Shown: piece by piece, positions 52,027 through 61,066 of the stretch | Numbering within the stretch: position 1 is the stretch's first letter | How the letters are laid out: the number at the start of each line of letters is the position of its first letter | Origin: Flammeovirga sp. SJP92 | GTDB lineage: Bacteria; Bacteroidota; Bacteroidia; Cytophagales; Flammeovirgaceae | NCBI RefSeq assembly: GCF_001583495.1 | Contig: NZ_LQAQ01000098.1 | Coordinates: forward strand, 1 to 64,000 | DNA length: 64,000 nucleotides | Reading direction: 5' to 3' | The notes under the pieces: generated by a model | Told to the model about the DNA's origin: nothing | The model's database searches: none | Seen by the model: only the letters and a program-made list of their open reading frames with translations | Program-made: the position numbers and the translations under genes

Positions 52027-53901
52027 ATGTATCCATCTTATGACGTTATTGTAATTGGCGGAGGACATGCTGGATGTGAGGCTGCACACGCTGCTGCAAA
52101 CCTTGGATCTAAAGTATTACTGATTACAATGAATATGCAAACCATCGCTCAGATGAGCTGTAACCCAGCCATGGGTGGTGTTGCTAAAGGACAAATAGTA
52201 AGAGAGATTGATGCTCTTGGAGGTATGTCAGGTATTATCACAGACAAGTCTATGATTCAGTTCAGAATGCTGAACAGATCTAAAGGACCTGCAATGTGGA
52301 GTCCAAGAGCTCAGAGTGATAGAATGGTATTTGCTCAAGAGTGGAGAGATGCTTTAGAAGCAAATCATAATGTAGATATATGGCAGGAAATGGCGACCGA
52401 AATAGTAATGGAAGGTGATAAAATCACTGGAGTTAAAACTAGCTTGGGAGTTGTTTTCAATACCAAATCTGTAGTACTGACAAACGGTACTTTCTTAAAT
52501 GGCTTGATCCACATCGGTGAAAAGCAATTTGGAGGTGGGCGTAGTGGCGAACATGCTGCTAAAGGTTTGACAGAACAATTAGTACAATTAGGTTTTGAAG
52601 CAGGTAGAATGAAGACTGGAACTCCTCCAAGAGTTGATGGCCGTTCATTGAATTGGGAGAAAATGCAAGAGCAGGCAGGTGATCAAAACCCTGAGAAATT
52701 CTCTTTTTCTGACAGTACTTCTACACTAACAAAACAACGTAGCTGCTTCATCACTTATACTAGTAATGAAGTGCATGATATCTTGAAGACTGGCTTCGAT
52801 AGATCACCAATGTTCAACGGTAGAATCCAGGGTTTAGGTCCAAGATATTGTCCTTCTATTGAAGATAAAATCAACCGTTTTGCAGAGAGAGATCGTCATC
52901 AGATCTTTGTGGAGCCGGAAGGATGGAACACTTGTGAAATGTATATCAATGGTTTTTCTACATCACTTCCTGAGGATGTACAGTACAAAGCACTTCGTAA
53001 AATTGAAGGTTTTGAAAATGCGAAGATGTTCAGACCAGGTTATGCCATTGAATATGACTTCTTCCCTCCTACCCAACTGAAGGCTACTTTGGAAACGAAG
53101 CTTGTAGAGAACCTTTATTTTGCGGGGCAGATTAATGGTACTACAGGTTACGAAGAAGCAGCTTCTCAAGGTTTGATGGCAGGTATAAATGCTCACAATA
53201 AGATCAATGAAAGAGAGCCTTTCGTATTGAAAAGATCGGAAGCTTATATCGGTGTTCTTATTGACGACTTGATCAACAAAGGAACAGAAGAGCCATATAG
53301 AATGTTTACGTCTCGTGCGGAGTACAGAATCTTGTTGAGACAAGATAATGCCGATTTAAGATTAACGCACTTAGGGCATCAATTAGGTCTTGCTTCTGAT
53401 GAACGTTTTGAAGCGGTTCAGAAGAAAAAAGAGCAAATTGAAAAAGCTACTGAAGTCTTAAAAGAGACAAGTGTGAAGGTCAGCAATGCCAATCCTCATC
53501 TTGAAGAAAGAGGTTTACAGACGATGAACCATGGTTTGAAAGCTGATAAATTCTTGAAGAAAACGAAGGTAGATATGGCGCTTACTTTGGAAAGTGCTCC
53601 TACTCTAAAAGAAGCTTTTGAAGGTTTTGGAGAGAAAGCATTAGAGGAAGTAGAGATCCTTTTGAAGTATGAAACATACATTGAGAAGGAAGAAAAGATT
53701 GCTGAGAAGTTAACTACTTTGGAGAACTATAAAATTCCTGAAGGATTTGACTATAGACAAATCAATGCTTTATCTGCTGAATCAAGAGAGAAACTTACAC
53801 GAGTTGCTCCACTTACATTAGGTCAGGCATCAAGAATTTCAGGTGTTACACCTGCAGATGTTACCATCTTAATGGTCTACCTTGACAAGCAAAAAGCGTA
53901 G
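52027..53901 (+). CDS. mnmG: tRNA uridine-5-carboxymethylaminomethyl enzyme MnmG (GidA)
   Basis: With MnmE, modifies the wobble uridine (U34) of several tRNAs, using FAD and a folate one-carbon donor. The FAD-binding motif is VIGGGHAGCEAA near the N terminus; RGPAMWSPRAQ-type text (SKGPAMWSPRAQSDRM) and NGTTGYEEAASQG are family signatures. At 624 residues it is the normal length. The ATG is preceded by AAGGAG. mnmG/gidA is the classical neighbour of the replication origin in many bacteria, which fits the parS-like sites upstream and the DnaA-box region about 4 kb downstream. Confidence 0.97.
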   Translation: MYPSYDVIVIGGGHAGCEAAHAAANLGSKVLLITMNMQTIAQMSCNPAMGGVAKGQIVREIDALGGMSGIITDKSMIQFRMLNRSKGPAMWSPRAQSDRMVFAQEWRDALEANHNVDIWQEMATEIVMEGDKITGVKTSLGVVFNTKSVVLTNGTFLNGLIHIGEKQFGGGRSGEHAAKGLTEQLVQLGFEAGRMKTGTPPRVDGRSLNWEKMQEQAGDQNPEKFSFSDSTSTLTKQRSCFITYTSNEVHDILKTGFDRSPMFNGRIQGLGPRYCPSIEDKINRFAERDRHQIFVEPEGWNTCEMYINGFSTSLPEDVQYKALRKIEGFENAKMFRPGYAIEYDFFPPTQLKATLETKLVENLYFAGQINGTTGYEEAASQGLMAGINAHNKINEREPFVLKRSEAYIGVLIDDLINKGTEEPYRMFTSRAEYRILLRQDNADLRLTHLGHQLGLASDERFEAVQKKKEQIEKATEVLKETSVKVSNANPHLEERGLQTMNHGLKADKFLKKTKVDMALTLESAPTLKEAFEGFGEKALEEVEILLKYETYIEKEEKIAEKLTTLENYKIPEGFDYRQINALSAESREKLTRVAPLTLGQASRISGVTPADVTILMVYLDKQKA

Positions 53902-53940
53902 TCTTCCCGATATCAAAAAAAATAATATATTTTTAGATAA

Positions 53941-53970
53941 AAGGCATATTTCTTTATAGAGATATGCCTT
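53941..53970 (+). terminator. Terminator of mnmG
   Basis: AAGGCATAT (53941-53949) pairs perfectly with ATATGCCTT (53962-53970), with a short inner TCT/AGA extension. The T-tail is weak (ATTTTG). Confidence 0.65.
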
Positions 53971-54054
53971 ATTTTGTAAGTGCATTTTTTGTAACGAAGA
54001 ATAGAGTTACAATTCTGCTTTTACTGAAAAATATGTCTTAGAAAGTCTATCATA

Positions 54055-55812
54055 ATGAACTTAACCTTAAGAATAATAATTTCTGTATATATACTTTTTA
54101 CAGTGTATGCTTGTGCTGTCATCTCCTCTCCTACAGGTGGGCCAAAAGATGAGATACCTCCAAGGTTTGGTGCCAGTACTCCATTCAACGGACAAACAAA
54201 TGTGGATACCACTAAACTAAAGATCACACTTTATTTTGATGAATATGTACAGGAAGAAAAGTTAAGACAGAACTTAATTATTACCCCATACAAACCTACT
54301 TTCCAATACAAATCAAGATTTGCAAGAAACAAAGTAATTTTAAATATTCTGGATACACTAGAACAGGATATGACTTATTACTTTGATTTCGGAAACTCGG
54401 TAGTCGATGTTACAGAAAAAAACCCGGCAAAAAATGTTCGCTTTTCTTTTAGTACTGGTGATTATTTAGACTCACTAGAAGTAACGGGACAAGTCAGAGA
54501 TTTACTAACTGACGAGCCAATCGAAGGAGCAATTATCGCTTTATATAATCCGTATGATTCATTAGATGTCAATACAGATCCTCCTGTTTATTTTTCAAGA
54601 ACTGTAAAAGATGGTTTATTTATATTAGAAAGATTTAAGCCTGGATATTATAAAGTATACTGTATAGATGATACAAACGGAGATTATAAATATACTTTGA
54701 GAGAAGAACGTATTGGTTTCTTCAAAGACTCTCTCCTACTCGATAGAAATATTGATGACGTACAATTATATATCAGAGATTATGATTTGGTACCATTCGA
54801 ATTCAAAAATGTAAAAGTTGAAAATAAAGAAGATTTGATTGTCAAATTCAACAAGTATGCTGTTGAATACGGAATAGAATTTCCGGAGAATAATTCATTT
54901 ACTGATAGTATTTTCCATCAAGATCAAAAAGGAGAAATCAAATTACTTTACATTGGTGAAAGAGACATGGAAGATTCTTTAAGAATGACAGGATATGCAA
55001 TTGATTCCATAGAGCAAAGAATTGAATTTGATACCATGATTTTATTTCCTAGTAGAGCTGAAATCAGAGCAGAGGAAAGAAAAGAAAAGAATAAAAAGAA
55101 TGGAGGTTTGATTGGTGGAGCCCTAAAAACTTTAGGTGATGCAGTTGGAGCTACTGAAGAAGAAGAAATAGAAATTGTAAGAATTAAATTCGAAAAGAAA
55201 TTACCAGAAGATAGTGATTTAATTCCAGAAGATAGTGTAGATGTTGTACTGCAATTTCCTTTGCCAATGAAAGAGTGGAATCTTGACAGTATGTATTATG
55301 TATACAGTGAAGACACCACAAGATTGGATAGTATTCTAATTGAAAAAGATTTAGAGTTTAATTTTAATCACACAGAAGTAAGTTTTCCTAAGTTTTATGC
55401 AGACTCAGCCTTCAGTCTTATTTTCACCGACAATGCATTTGTATCTGTAAAAGATGATTCAACAAAAGCCAAAACACTTAGCTTTACAATCAAAGAATTG
55501 GATAAGTATGGAATTATTGAAGGACAAGTTGTAGGTAGCCATGATAGCTTTATTGTACAATTAGTTACCCCAAAAGGAGATGTTGTACAAGAAGTACAAA
55601 ACGAAAGGTTATTCTCTTTTGAATATGTAAAACCTGGTACTTACGGAATCAGAGTTTTGATTGATGAAAATAATGATGGGATTTGGTTCCCTGGAGATTT
55701 TGAAAAAAGAATTCCTCCAGAATCAACAGCATTCTTCCCTAAAGAAATTAAAGTTGAAGCCAACTGGGAAATTCGAAGAGAAGACACAATCATAAATACT
55801 GATAAGAAATAA
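54055..55812 (+). CDS. Big_5/Ig-like domain lipoprotein
   Basis: A 585-residue lipoprotein. Residues 1-19 form a signal and C20 in FTVYAC is the lipidated cysteine. Directly after is SPTGGPKDEIPPRF, the GGPKD-x-x-PP motif of a Bacteroidota family with an N-terminal Big_5 (Ig-like) domain (about 35-135). A carboxypeptidase-regulatory-like domain (about 140-200, VTGQVRDLLTDEPIEGAIIA) follows, then a long mixed region and a second such domain near the C terminus (EGQVVGSHDSFIVQLVTPKG). Likely on the outer membrane; function unknown. It is the last gene before the origin region and ends at a terminator. Confidence 0.85.
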   Translation: MNLTLRIIISVYILFTVYACAVISSPTGGPKDEIPPRFGASTPFNGQTNVDTTKLKITLYFDEYVQEEKLRQNLIITPYKPTFQYKSRFARNKVILNILDTLEQDMTYYFDFGNSVVDVTEKNPAKNVRFSFSTGDYLDSLEVTGQVRDLLTDEPIEGAIIALYNPYDSLDVNTDPPVYFSRTVKDGLFILERFKPGYYKVYCIDDTNGDYKYTLREERIGFFKDSLLLDRNIDDVQLYIRDYDLVPFEFKNVKVENKEDLIVKFNKYAVEYGIEFPENNSFTDSIFHQDQKGEIKLLYIGERDMEDSLRMTGYAIDSIEQRIEFDTMILFPSRAEIRAEERKEKNKKNGGLIGGALKTLGDAVGATEEEEIEIVRIKFEKKLPEDSDLIPEDSVDVVLQFPLPMKEWNLDSMYYVYSEDTTRLDSILIEKDLEFNFNHTEVSFPKFYADSAFSLIFTDNAFVSVKDDSTKAKTLSFTIKELDKYGIIEGQVVGSHDSFIVQLVTPKGDVVQEVQNERLFSFEYVKPGTYGIRVLIDENNDGIWFPGDFEKRIPPESTAFFPKEIKVEANWEIRREDTIINTDKK

Positions 55813-55845
55813 AGTTGAGTTAAATAGTAACTAAAAATACTTTCG

Positions 55846-55877
55846 AAAAAAGTGAGCAGTAATGTTCACTTTTTTTT
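55846..55877 (+). terminator. Terminator of the Big_5 lipoprotein gene
   Basis: AAAAAAGTGA (55846-55855) pairs with TCACTTTTTT (55866-55875), followed by more T's. Confidence 0.85.
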
Positions 55878-56564
55878 GTCTTTACAATCAAATACAGAAT
55901 ACTTCTCTTTATACATTGTAAACTAAAATTTATTGCATTTAAATCTCCTGATTTCTAAAATCTATAAGGCACGAATGAAGCTAAGCCATTCGCTTAACAT
56001 TCTAGCCAATAGACTTCTTCTGTATAACTTACTCATCTAGTTTAATAGTGTTTCTTTCAGCCTTATGGGAAAAGTATGAAGAATTTCATGTATTGTTCTG
56101 GTAAAATGATTTTCTTATTTGGGTTAAATTAAAGCGAGTTCAAAATGTATTCAGTTAGATACTAACACTAAAAGACATTATGTTGATAAGTAATAGAATT
56201 TGTATCAAAAACCATACAGTGTCTAAACAGTAACTTTTTTAAAGTGATTCTATTTTCTAAGCCCTCTTTATTTTAAGATCAAAAAACGAGATGAAAACCA
56301 TATAGATATAGTTTTGAGGGACTAAAATGAATTTCTACTCTTGAACTTTAAGAACATAATTAATTTTGATATTATGTCAGCTAATACTCTCACCAGTATT
56401 TTATTTCTCCTTTCCAAAATTAGAGTTGAACAAGATCACTCCTATTTATATTCTTTTTTGTGAATCTTGAATAAAAAGCTGGTTTACAGTAAACATAATA
56501 CTATACCTTAAATGAATAAAAGGTTATCAGAATCAGGAACATTTTTTTATTCTAACTCTCCTAT

Positions 56565-57482
56565 TGTGGATAATCAACAAAATTTACTCATAAAATAACC
56601 GTATTATCATCAAAAAATAAACATATGTAGAAAGAAGTGTGAATAACATTTTATTGTATCAAAACATTAAAAATTTATTTGATAATAGAACATATATACT
56701 ATCAATTATAGGCCTTTAGATAGTTAAAAACAGCATTTATGAGCTAATTGCATATTAATCAGTGATATAGGTAATAGAACTATAATATAACTTTAAATCT
56801 TATTTACTAACATTAATTATTCAATTTTGTGAACAAGTTTTGAAGTTATCAACAGACTTATCCACAATTGAGGTATTTCATAGTATATTCACGCATTTAT
56901 ACACACATATTATGGTATATTAAGTAGAAAATAAATACTTAACTAACTGATTATATGATACTTAATATAATAATAGTATTATTTATAAACATATGAACAA
57001 TACATGAATTCACAGGATGTTCATTGTTTAAAGCAATTTTTGACATATTCTGATACTCTACATGAGTTTATGACTTCCATAAAAGTATAGGAGCAATTGA
57101 AAATAATTGGTGAAATGGTAGTGTTGATAAATCTTGGAAATGCGCTGTGATTTTTAGGCGCAAAAATGATTGATAAATAAACAAAGTATGTATATTGATA
57201 GTATACAAAAGAGTTATTCACTGTTTTTATCCTATTTGGTTAAAAAATTGTACACAAAGGATATTTATTCATAAGTTATCCACATTATTCACAGCATTTT
57301 TACACAAAATTGTGATTAGTGAGTAATATGTTGAATAAGCGTTGATAATATCCACAGTAATTCACAAATGGCTCTTATTCACACTATTCACAAGGGTGTT
57401 TATAAAGTGATGTGACTAAAAATGGCGCTTTTAAACACATGAATTAACTGAATAACTTCTGAGTGAATAATAGTGTGAATAC
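56565..57482. other. Predicted chromosomal replication origin (oriC)
   Basis: Seven exact TTATNCACA DnaA boxes: 56565-56573 (-), 56638-56646 (-), 56858-56866 (+), 56897-56905 (+), 57276-57284 (+), 57285-57293 (+) and 57375-57383 (+). Many one-mismatch copies lie around them, for example 56846, 57122 (-), 57214, 57248, 57298, 57348, 57358, 57384, 57462 (-) and 57474 (-). By a hand estimate at about 30% GC, fewer than one exact match is expected per 10 kb. The stretch is A+T-rich and gene-free, mnmG is nearby and parS-like sites lie 5 kb away, all of which fit oriC. dnaA itself is not in the window, which is not unusual in this phylum. Confidence 0.82.
57214..57482. promoter_or_regulatory. DnaA box array, origin core
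   Basis: Eleven exact or one-mismatch DnaA boxes in 269 bp. Nine point the same way (57214, 57248, 57276, 57285, 57298, 57348, 57358, 57375, 57384) and the last two the opposite way (57462, 57474). Two pairs abut with no spacer: 57276-57284/57285-57293 and 57375-57383/57384-57392. GCGCTTTT (57425-57432) and AAAAGCGC (57488-57495) form an inverted repeat bracketing the reversed boxes. The tandem array is where I would expect DnaA-ATP filament formation. Confidence 0.75.
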
Positions 57483-57664
57483 TGTTGAAAAGCGCTATAA
57501 ATCTTTGTTTTTGAATAGTTTAGGCGGTTTATAAGGCAATAGCAAATATGTTTATAAGTGGGTAAAACCTGTTGGTATGTGCAGTTATCAACTTATAAAC
57601 ACCCCTAATAACAATAAAAGAGAATTTTAAATTTTTATTTTTTTATAATCTATTAAAGAGTTAA

Positions 57665-59506
57665 ATGTTGAAAACCTTATTTGGTCAAAAAAAAACGTAT
57701 CTCTATTTTTTCCTTTGTTTTATTATTTCTCAATTCAGTTGGGGACAAAGTAAAACAGATGAGAAGTTAAACTTAGCCCAGGAATATTATAAAACGGAAG
57801 AGTTTGATAAAGCCCTTGAACTGTATAGGGACTTAATTAAAAACAAAGAACTGATAAGTCAGATCCACGAAAACTATCTTTCGGTTCTTTTAAAAAAAGA
57901 AGAACTCAAGGAAGCTGAGAAGTATTTAAAAAAGGTGGTGAAGAATAATCCTGATAATTCAATGTATAATGTGGATTATGCAAGGGTGAAGTTGATAGAG
58001 AAGGATACGCTTTCTGGTGACAAGATCATGGAGACGTATATTAAGCAAGTTGCAAACAATACTACAAAGCTGAGATATGCTGCTTTGTATTGTATTGATC
58101 TTGGGTTGTTCAATTATGCGGAACAATGCTACAGAACCGGAGAGAAGAATCAGGGAGAGACTTTCTTTTATGAACTGGCAGATCTTTATTCCAATTGGGG
58201 AAAGTATGAGCAGATGATTGATGAGTATATGAAATTGCTGTTCATAAAACCTGATCAGCTTGAATATGTGGAGATGGCTTTGCAGGATCGGTTGACAACT
58301 GAAGAGAAATTTGAGCTTATCGAACCACAGTTACTCACAATGGTGCAGAAGAACGCTGGTATGACGGTCTTCAATGAACTGATCGTTTGGTACTACTTAC
58401 AGCAGAAGAAGTTCTACGCGGCATTTATACAGGCTAGAGCGTTGGATAAGCGTCTTAGGCTGGAAGGTTACAAGATTCTTGAGATAGGGCGTCTAGCGAA
58501 GAATAACAAGGACTATAAGAACGCCTCTAAGATATTCCAGTACTTGGTGGATAGGTACAAAGAGTATGCAGTGTATCCGATGTCTAGAAAGTTGTTGATA
58601 GAAACGAAGGAGGAGATTATCAAAAGTACCTACCCTATCGACAGAGATCAGATTAATTCGCTGGTAAAAGATTATCAACAGATCATTGATGAAATTGGTG
58701 TAAATGGACAGACAGGTGATGCTTTGAGGAATATGGCATTGCTTCAAGCTTTCTATTTAGATGAAAAAGATAAGGCAATTGTGGAATTAAAGGAACTTAT
58801 CAACAATCGTTCAATTCCAAAGTCATTAGTTTCACAAGCTAAGCTGGATCTTGGGGATATCTATTTGCTTCAGGACAATCCTTGGGAAGCTTCACTACTT
58901 TATTCACAAGTAGCTAACAGTAATCGTGAAATGACGATTGGTCATATGGCAAAACTCAAGAATGCAAAGCTTTATTACTATACGGGTGATTTTCTGTTGG
59001 CACAATCACAATTAGATATCTTAAAGCTCGCTACATCTAGAACGATCAGTAACGATGCTATGGCTTTATCTTTGTTGATAAGTGATAATCTTAACCTTGA
59101 TACCACTTCTTTAGCCATGGAACAGTATGCGGCTATTGATTTGTTGGTATTTCAAGGAAAATATGTGGAAGCGATAGAGAGTTACGAACAAATGTTAGTA
59201 AAATTCAAAGGACACCGTTTATCTGATGAAATTCTTTGGGAAAAAGCACATTTGTTGATAAAATTGGGGAATTATGAACAAGCCACTGAACCTTTGAAGG
59301 AAATTGTGGAGTTTTATGGTTATGATATTCTAGCTGACGATGCACATTATCTCTTGGGGACTATTTATCAAGATCATCTGAATGATAAAGAATCGGCTAT
59401 GAATTACTTCAAGGATATTCTGATCAAGTTTAAAGGTTCAAGCTATGAAGTGGATGCCCGTAAGCGTTTCAGGGCACTTAGAGGCGATAATGTGAACAAG
59501 TCGTAG
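57665..59506 (+). CDS. Secreted TPR-repeat protein
   Basis: A 613-residue exported protein with a signal peptide (about 1-27, ending SWGQ) and TPR-type helix pairs through most of its length: KLNLAQEYYKTEEFDKALEL (about 35-54), LLKKEELKEAEKYLKKVVKN, KLDLGDIYLLQDNPWEASLLY and LVFQGKYVEAIESYEQML. Near the C terminus LADDAHYLLGTIYQDHLNDK and YEVDARKRFRAL resemble tol-pal/BamD-like repeats. Probably a periplasmic scaffold; no specific function assigned. It begins at the right edge of the predicted origin, and its terminator hairpin contains two DnaA boxes. Confidence 0.85.
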   Translation: MLKTLFGQKKTYLYFFLCFIISQFSWGQSKTDEKLNLAQEYYKTEEFDKALELYRDLIKNKELISQIHENYLSVLLKKEELKEAEKYLKKVVKNNPDNSMYNVDYARVKLIEKDTLSGDKIMETYIKQVANNTTKLRYAALYCIDLGLFNYAEQCYRTGEKNQGETFFYELADLYSNWGKYEQMIDEYMKLLFIKPDQLEYVEMALQDRLTTEEKFELIEPQLLTMVQKNAGMTVFNELIVWYYLQQKKFYAAFIQARALDKRLRLEGYKILEIGRLAKNNKDYKNASKIFQYLVDRYKEYAVYPMSRKLLIETKEEIIKSTYPIDRDQINSLVKDYQQIIDEIGVNGQTGDALRNMALLQAFYLDEKDKAIVELKELINNRSIPKSLVSQAKLDLGDIYLLQDNPWEASLLYSQVANSNREMTIGHMAKLKNAKLYYYTGDFLLAQSQLDILKLATSRTISNDAMALSLLISDNLNLDTTSLAMEQYAAIDLLVFQGKYVEAIESYEQMLVKFKGHRLSDEILWEKAHLLIKLGNYEQATEPLKEIVEFYGYDILADDAHYLLGTIYQDHLNDKESAMNYFKDILIKFKGSSYEVDARKRFRALRGDNVNKS

Positions 59507-59570
59507 GTAAAAGTGTATAAGACTTCGATTTTTAATGAAATATTGTTTTTATAAAGCATTTATCAAGTTC

Positions 59571-59579
59571 TTATCCACA
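59571..59579 (+). promoter_or_regulatory. Outlying DnaA box
   Basis: TTATCCACA, an exact consensus match 65 bp after the TPR gene. Confidence 0.6.
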
Positions 59580-59720
59580 ATGCGTTTATAATTTGTCCAA
59601 AACAGATAAAAAATCAGGAATTTATTCAGAAACTGTGAGTAATTGATTGAAAAAAGGTGTTTGTAACCCAGTTTTCACAATTCACAGCATAAAATATAGA
59701 GAATAAGCAGTTTATTCAGT

Positions 59721-59778
59721 AAAAAGAGAAAGTTATTCACAGTTATGTAGGCTAATTGTGAATAACTTTCTCTTTTTT
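59721..59778. terminator. 21-bp-stem terminator hairpin carrying two DnaA boxes
   Basis: The arms 59721-59741 and 59757-59777 are perfectly complementary over 21 bp around a 15-nt loop, starting with an A-run and ending with a T-run, so the hairpin works as a terminator in both directions. The inner 9 bases of each arm are exact DnaA boxes in inverted orientation (TTATTCACA at 59733-59741, TGTGAATAA at 59757-59765). It closes the TPR gene. Confidence 0.88.
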
Positions 59779-59826
59779 GTGTATAAAATCAATAGAAAAT
59801 CGTCTGAAATTAGAATCTTATCAACA

Positions 59827-59862
59827 AAAAAGGGATACTCCGTGAAGAATATCCCTTTTTTT
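59827..59862 (-). terminator. Terminator of the methyltransferase gene
   Basis: AAAAAGGGATA and TATCCCTTTTT flank a short loop with the sequence around CTCCGTGAAGAA. On the minus strand the stem ends in a T-run (complement of the A's near 59827). Positions are accurate to a few bases. Confidence 0.75.
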
Positions 59863-59890
59863 ATGTCTTGAAATCGTAAAATTGATGTGA

Positions 59891-60628
59891 TTAACTTTTC
59901 TGAACCACGAAAATCATACGGTCTGATGTCTCTTTATCGAAAGAATTCAGCTTATAATCCCCAAAAATGTTGATAACTTTCAGATTTACCTGCTCAAATA
60001 GGTTTAAGAATGCTGTTTTTCTTAATGCTTCTACCCTTTCTGTGAATATATAATGCTTTCCTTTGTCTGTAAATTCAATTTGCTTCATTACATGACGGTT
60101 ATTTAAAAACTTATGCACATTAAAAGAAAGTTCAGGACGCTCAATCACCGTTTTTTCAGGCAGACTGCTCAATACTTTATAGGTATTGAAATAATCTAAC
60201 ACTAAAACGCCATTTTCCTTTAAACTGTGGGCAATCATCTTTAAAGCGGCTAAATCTTCTTCTTCAGTCTCGAAATAACCGAAACTTGTGAATAAGTTGA
60301 GCACAAAATTGTATTCCTGCTCTTTATAAAGTTCACGCATGTCATGTACATTGAATTTCAATCTTTCATTTTCAAATTCACGGGCATGTTGAATACTTTC
60401 TGTAGAAAGGTCGATTCCCTCCACATCAAAGCCTTGTTTGTTTAAGAAAATAGAGTGTCTTCCTTTTCCGCAAGCTAGATCGAGTACTTTGTCGTTTTTT
60501 GAGATACCTAAATGATCAGAAAGTGCACACATAAACTGTTCTGCTTCATTAAAGTCTCTGTTCTGATATAGAATGTGATAATATGGCGTATTAAACCATT
60601 GATCAAACCATTCTTCTCCCTTTTGCAT
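59891..60628 (-). CDS. Class I SAM-dependent methyltransferase
   Basis: A cytoplasmic methyltransferase with a Rossmann SAM-binding fold. Motif I is VLDLACGKGRHSIFL, followed by VEGIDLS (acidic end of strand 2) and FNVHDMREL. The opening EEWFDQWFNTPYYHILYQNR matches a common family of small-molecule/unknown-substrate methyltransferases in Bacteroidota. I start at the ATG at 60628, giving MQKGEEWFDQWF (245 residues). A longer frame from 60673 begins inside a palindrome (60667-60689) and adds a sequence unlike the family. The substrate is unknown. Confidence 0.87.
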   Translation of the reverse strand: MQKGEEWFDQWFNTPYYHILYQNRDFNEAEQFMCALSDHLGISKNDKVLDLACGKGRHSIFLNKQGFDVEGIDLSTESIQHAREFENERLKFNVHDMRELYKEQEYNFVLNLFTSFGYFETEEEDLAALKMIAHSLKENGVLVLDYFNTYKVLSSLPEKTVIERPELSFNVHKFLNNRHVMKQIEFTDKGKHYIFTERVEALRKTAFLNLFEQVNLKVINIFGDYKLNSFDKETSDRMIFVVQKS

Positions 60629-60666
60629 TTTATTCACTAGTTTATATTTTTCAGAGGTAGATCTTA

Positions 60667-60689
60667 AGAGCATGTTTTAAACATGCTCT
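60667..60689. repeat. Perfect 23-bp palindrome, copy 2
   Basis: AGAGCATGTTT (60667-60677), a single T, and AAACATGCTCT (60679-60689). It is upstream of the methyltransferase start and resembles the imperfect palindrome at 39963-39985, also upstream of a minus-strand gene. Confidence 0.7.
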
Positions 60690-60800
60690 AAGTCAAAATA
60701 AAAACTCATCTTTTTTCTCATTGTTTTATAAATACTCCCTTAAATGCATTCTTTAATGTCGTACTCACAAAAAATTAATAAGAACGAATGATAAACTTAT

Positions 60801-60833
60801 TTTGGCTTAGTACTAAAACAACTATTACCTTTG
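60801..60833 (+). promoter_or_regulatory. Distal rightward promoter upstream of metG
   Basis: TTTG (60801-60804), a 21-bp spacer and TACCTTTG (60826-60833) fit the Bacteroidota consensus with a spacer 2 bp longer than usual. Transcription would start near 60840, immediately before a hairpin. Confidence 0.5.
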
Positions 60834-60845
60834 TGCTGTTTTGAG

Positions 60846-60872
60846 AAAATTATACCCCGAAAGTATAATTTT
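60846..60872 (+). terminator. Attenuator-like hairpin
   Basis: AAAATTATAC (60846-60855) pairs perfectly with GTATAATTTT (60863-60872), followed by CATTTTTA. It lies only a few bases after the predicted start from the distal promoter. Confidence 0.45.
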
Positions 60873-60962
60873 CATTTTTAGGGATCAAACCAATTTTGAT
60901 TACTGTTCATAAGTTTTTGAAAATTCCCCTTTTTTTATTGAAAATTCACGATTTTCGTTAAG

Positions 60963-60995
60963 TTATCAACAATTTGAAGCTCGGAGTGTGAATAA
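60963..60995. promoter_or_regulatory. Inverted DnaA-like box pair
   Basis: TTATCAACA (60963-60971, one mismatch) and TGTGAATAA (60987-60995, exact on the minus strand) face each other across 15 bp, within AAGTTAT...ATAACTTT. The same layout occurs at 59733-59765. Confidence 0.55.
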
Positions 60996-61066
60996 CTTTG
61001 ATTTCCAATGCTGAAATCATCTGTAAATCAGTATTAATAGGTGGTGAATAACAATTTCAAAATGTT

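Larger units (their letters stand above)
55878..57664. other. 1.8-kb gene-free A+T-rich region
   Basis: The longest stretch without a gene in the window. No ORF in it looks like a protein: the few that exist are short, with codon content like random A+T-rich DNA. The left third (55878-56550) is plain A+T-rich sequence. The right two thirds contain the DnaA boxes described as oriC. Confidence 0.85.
59507..59890. other. Intergenic region with further DnaA boxes
   Basis: 384 bp between convergent genes. It contains an exact DnaA box (59571-59579), a long hairpin whose arms carry two more exact boxes (59721-59777), and the methyltransferase terminator near 59827-59862. Confidence 0.7.

Noticed and set aside
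57021-57221. 66-codon minus-strand frame in the origin region
   Set aside because: Random-looking composition, no promoter or ribosome binding site, and it lies among DnaA boxes.
60629-60673. Longer methyltransferase start at 60673
   Set aside because: It begins inside a palindrome and adds 15 residues not seen in the family; the ATG at 60628 gives the usual opening.
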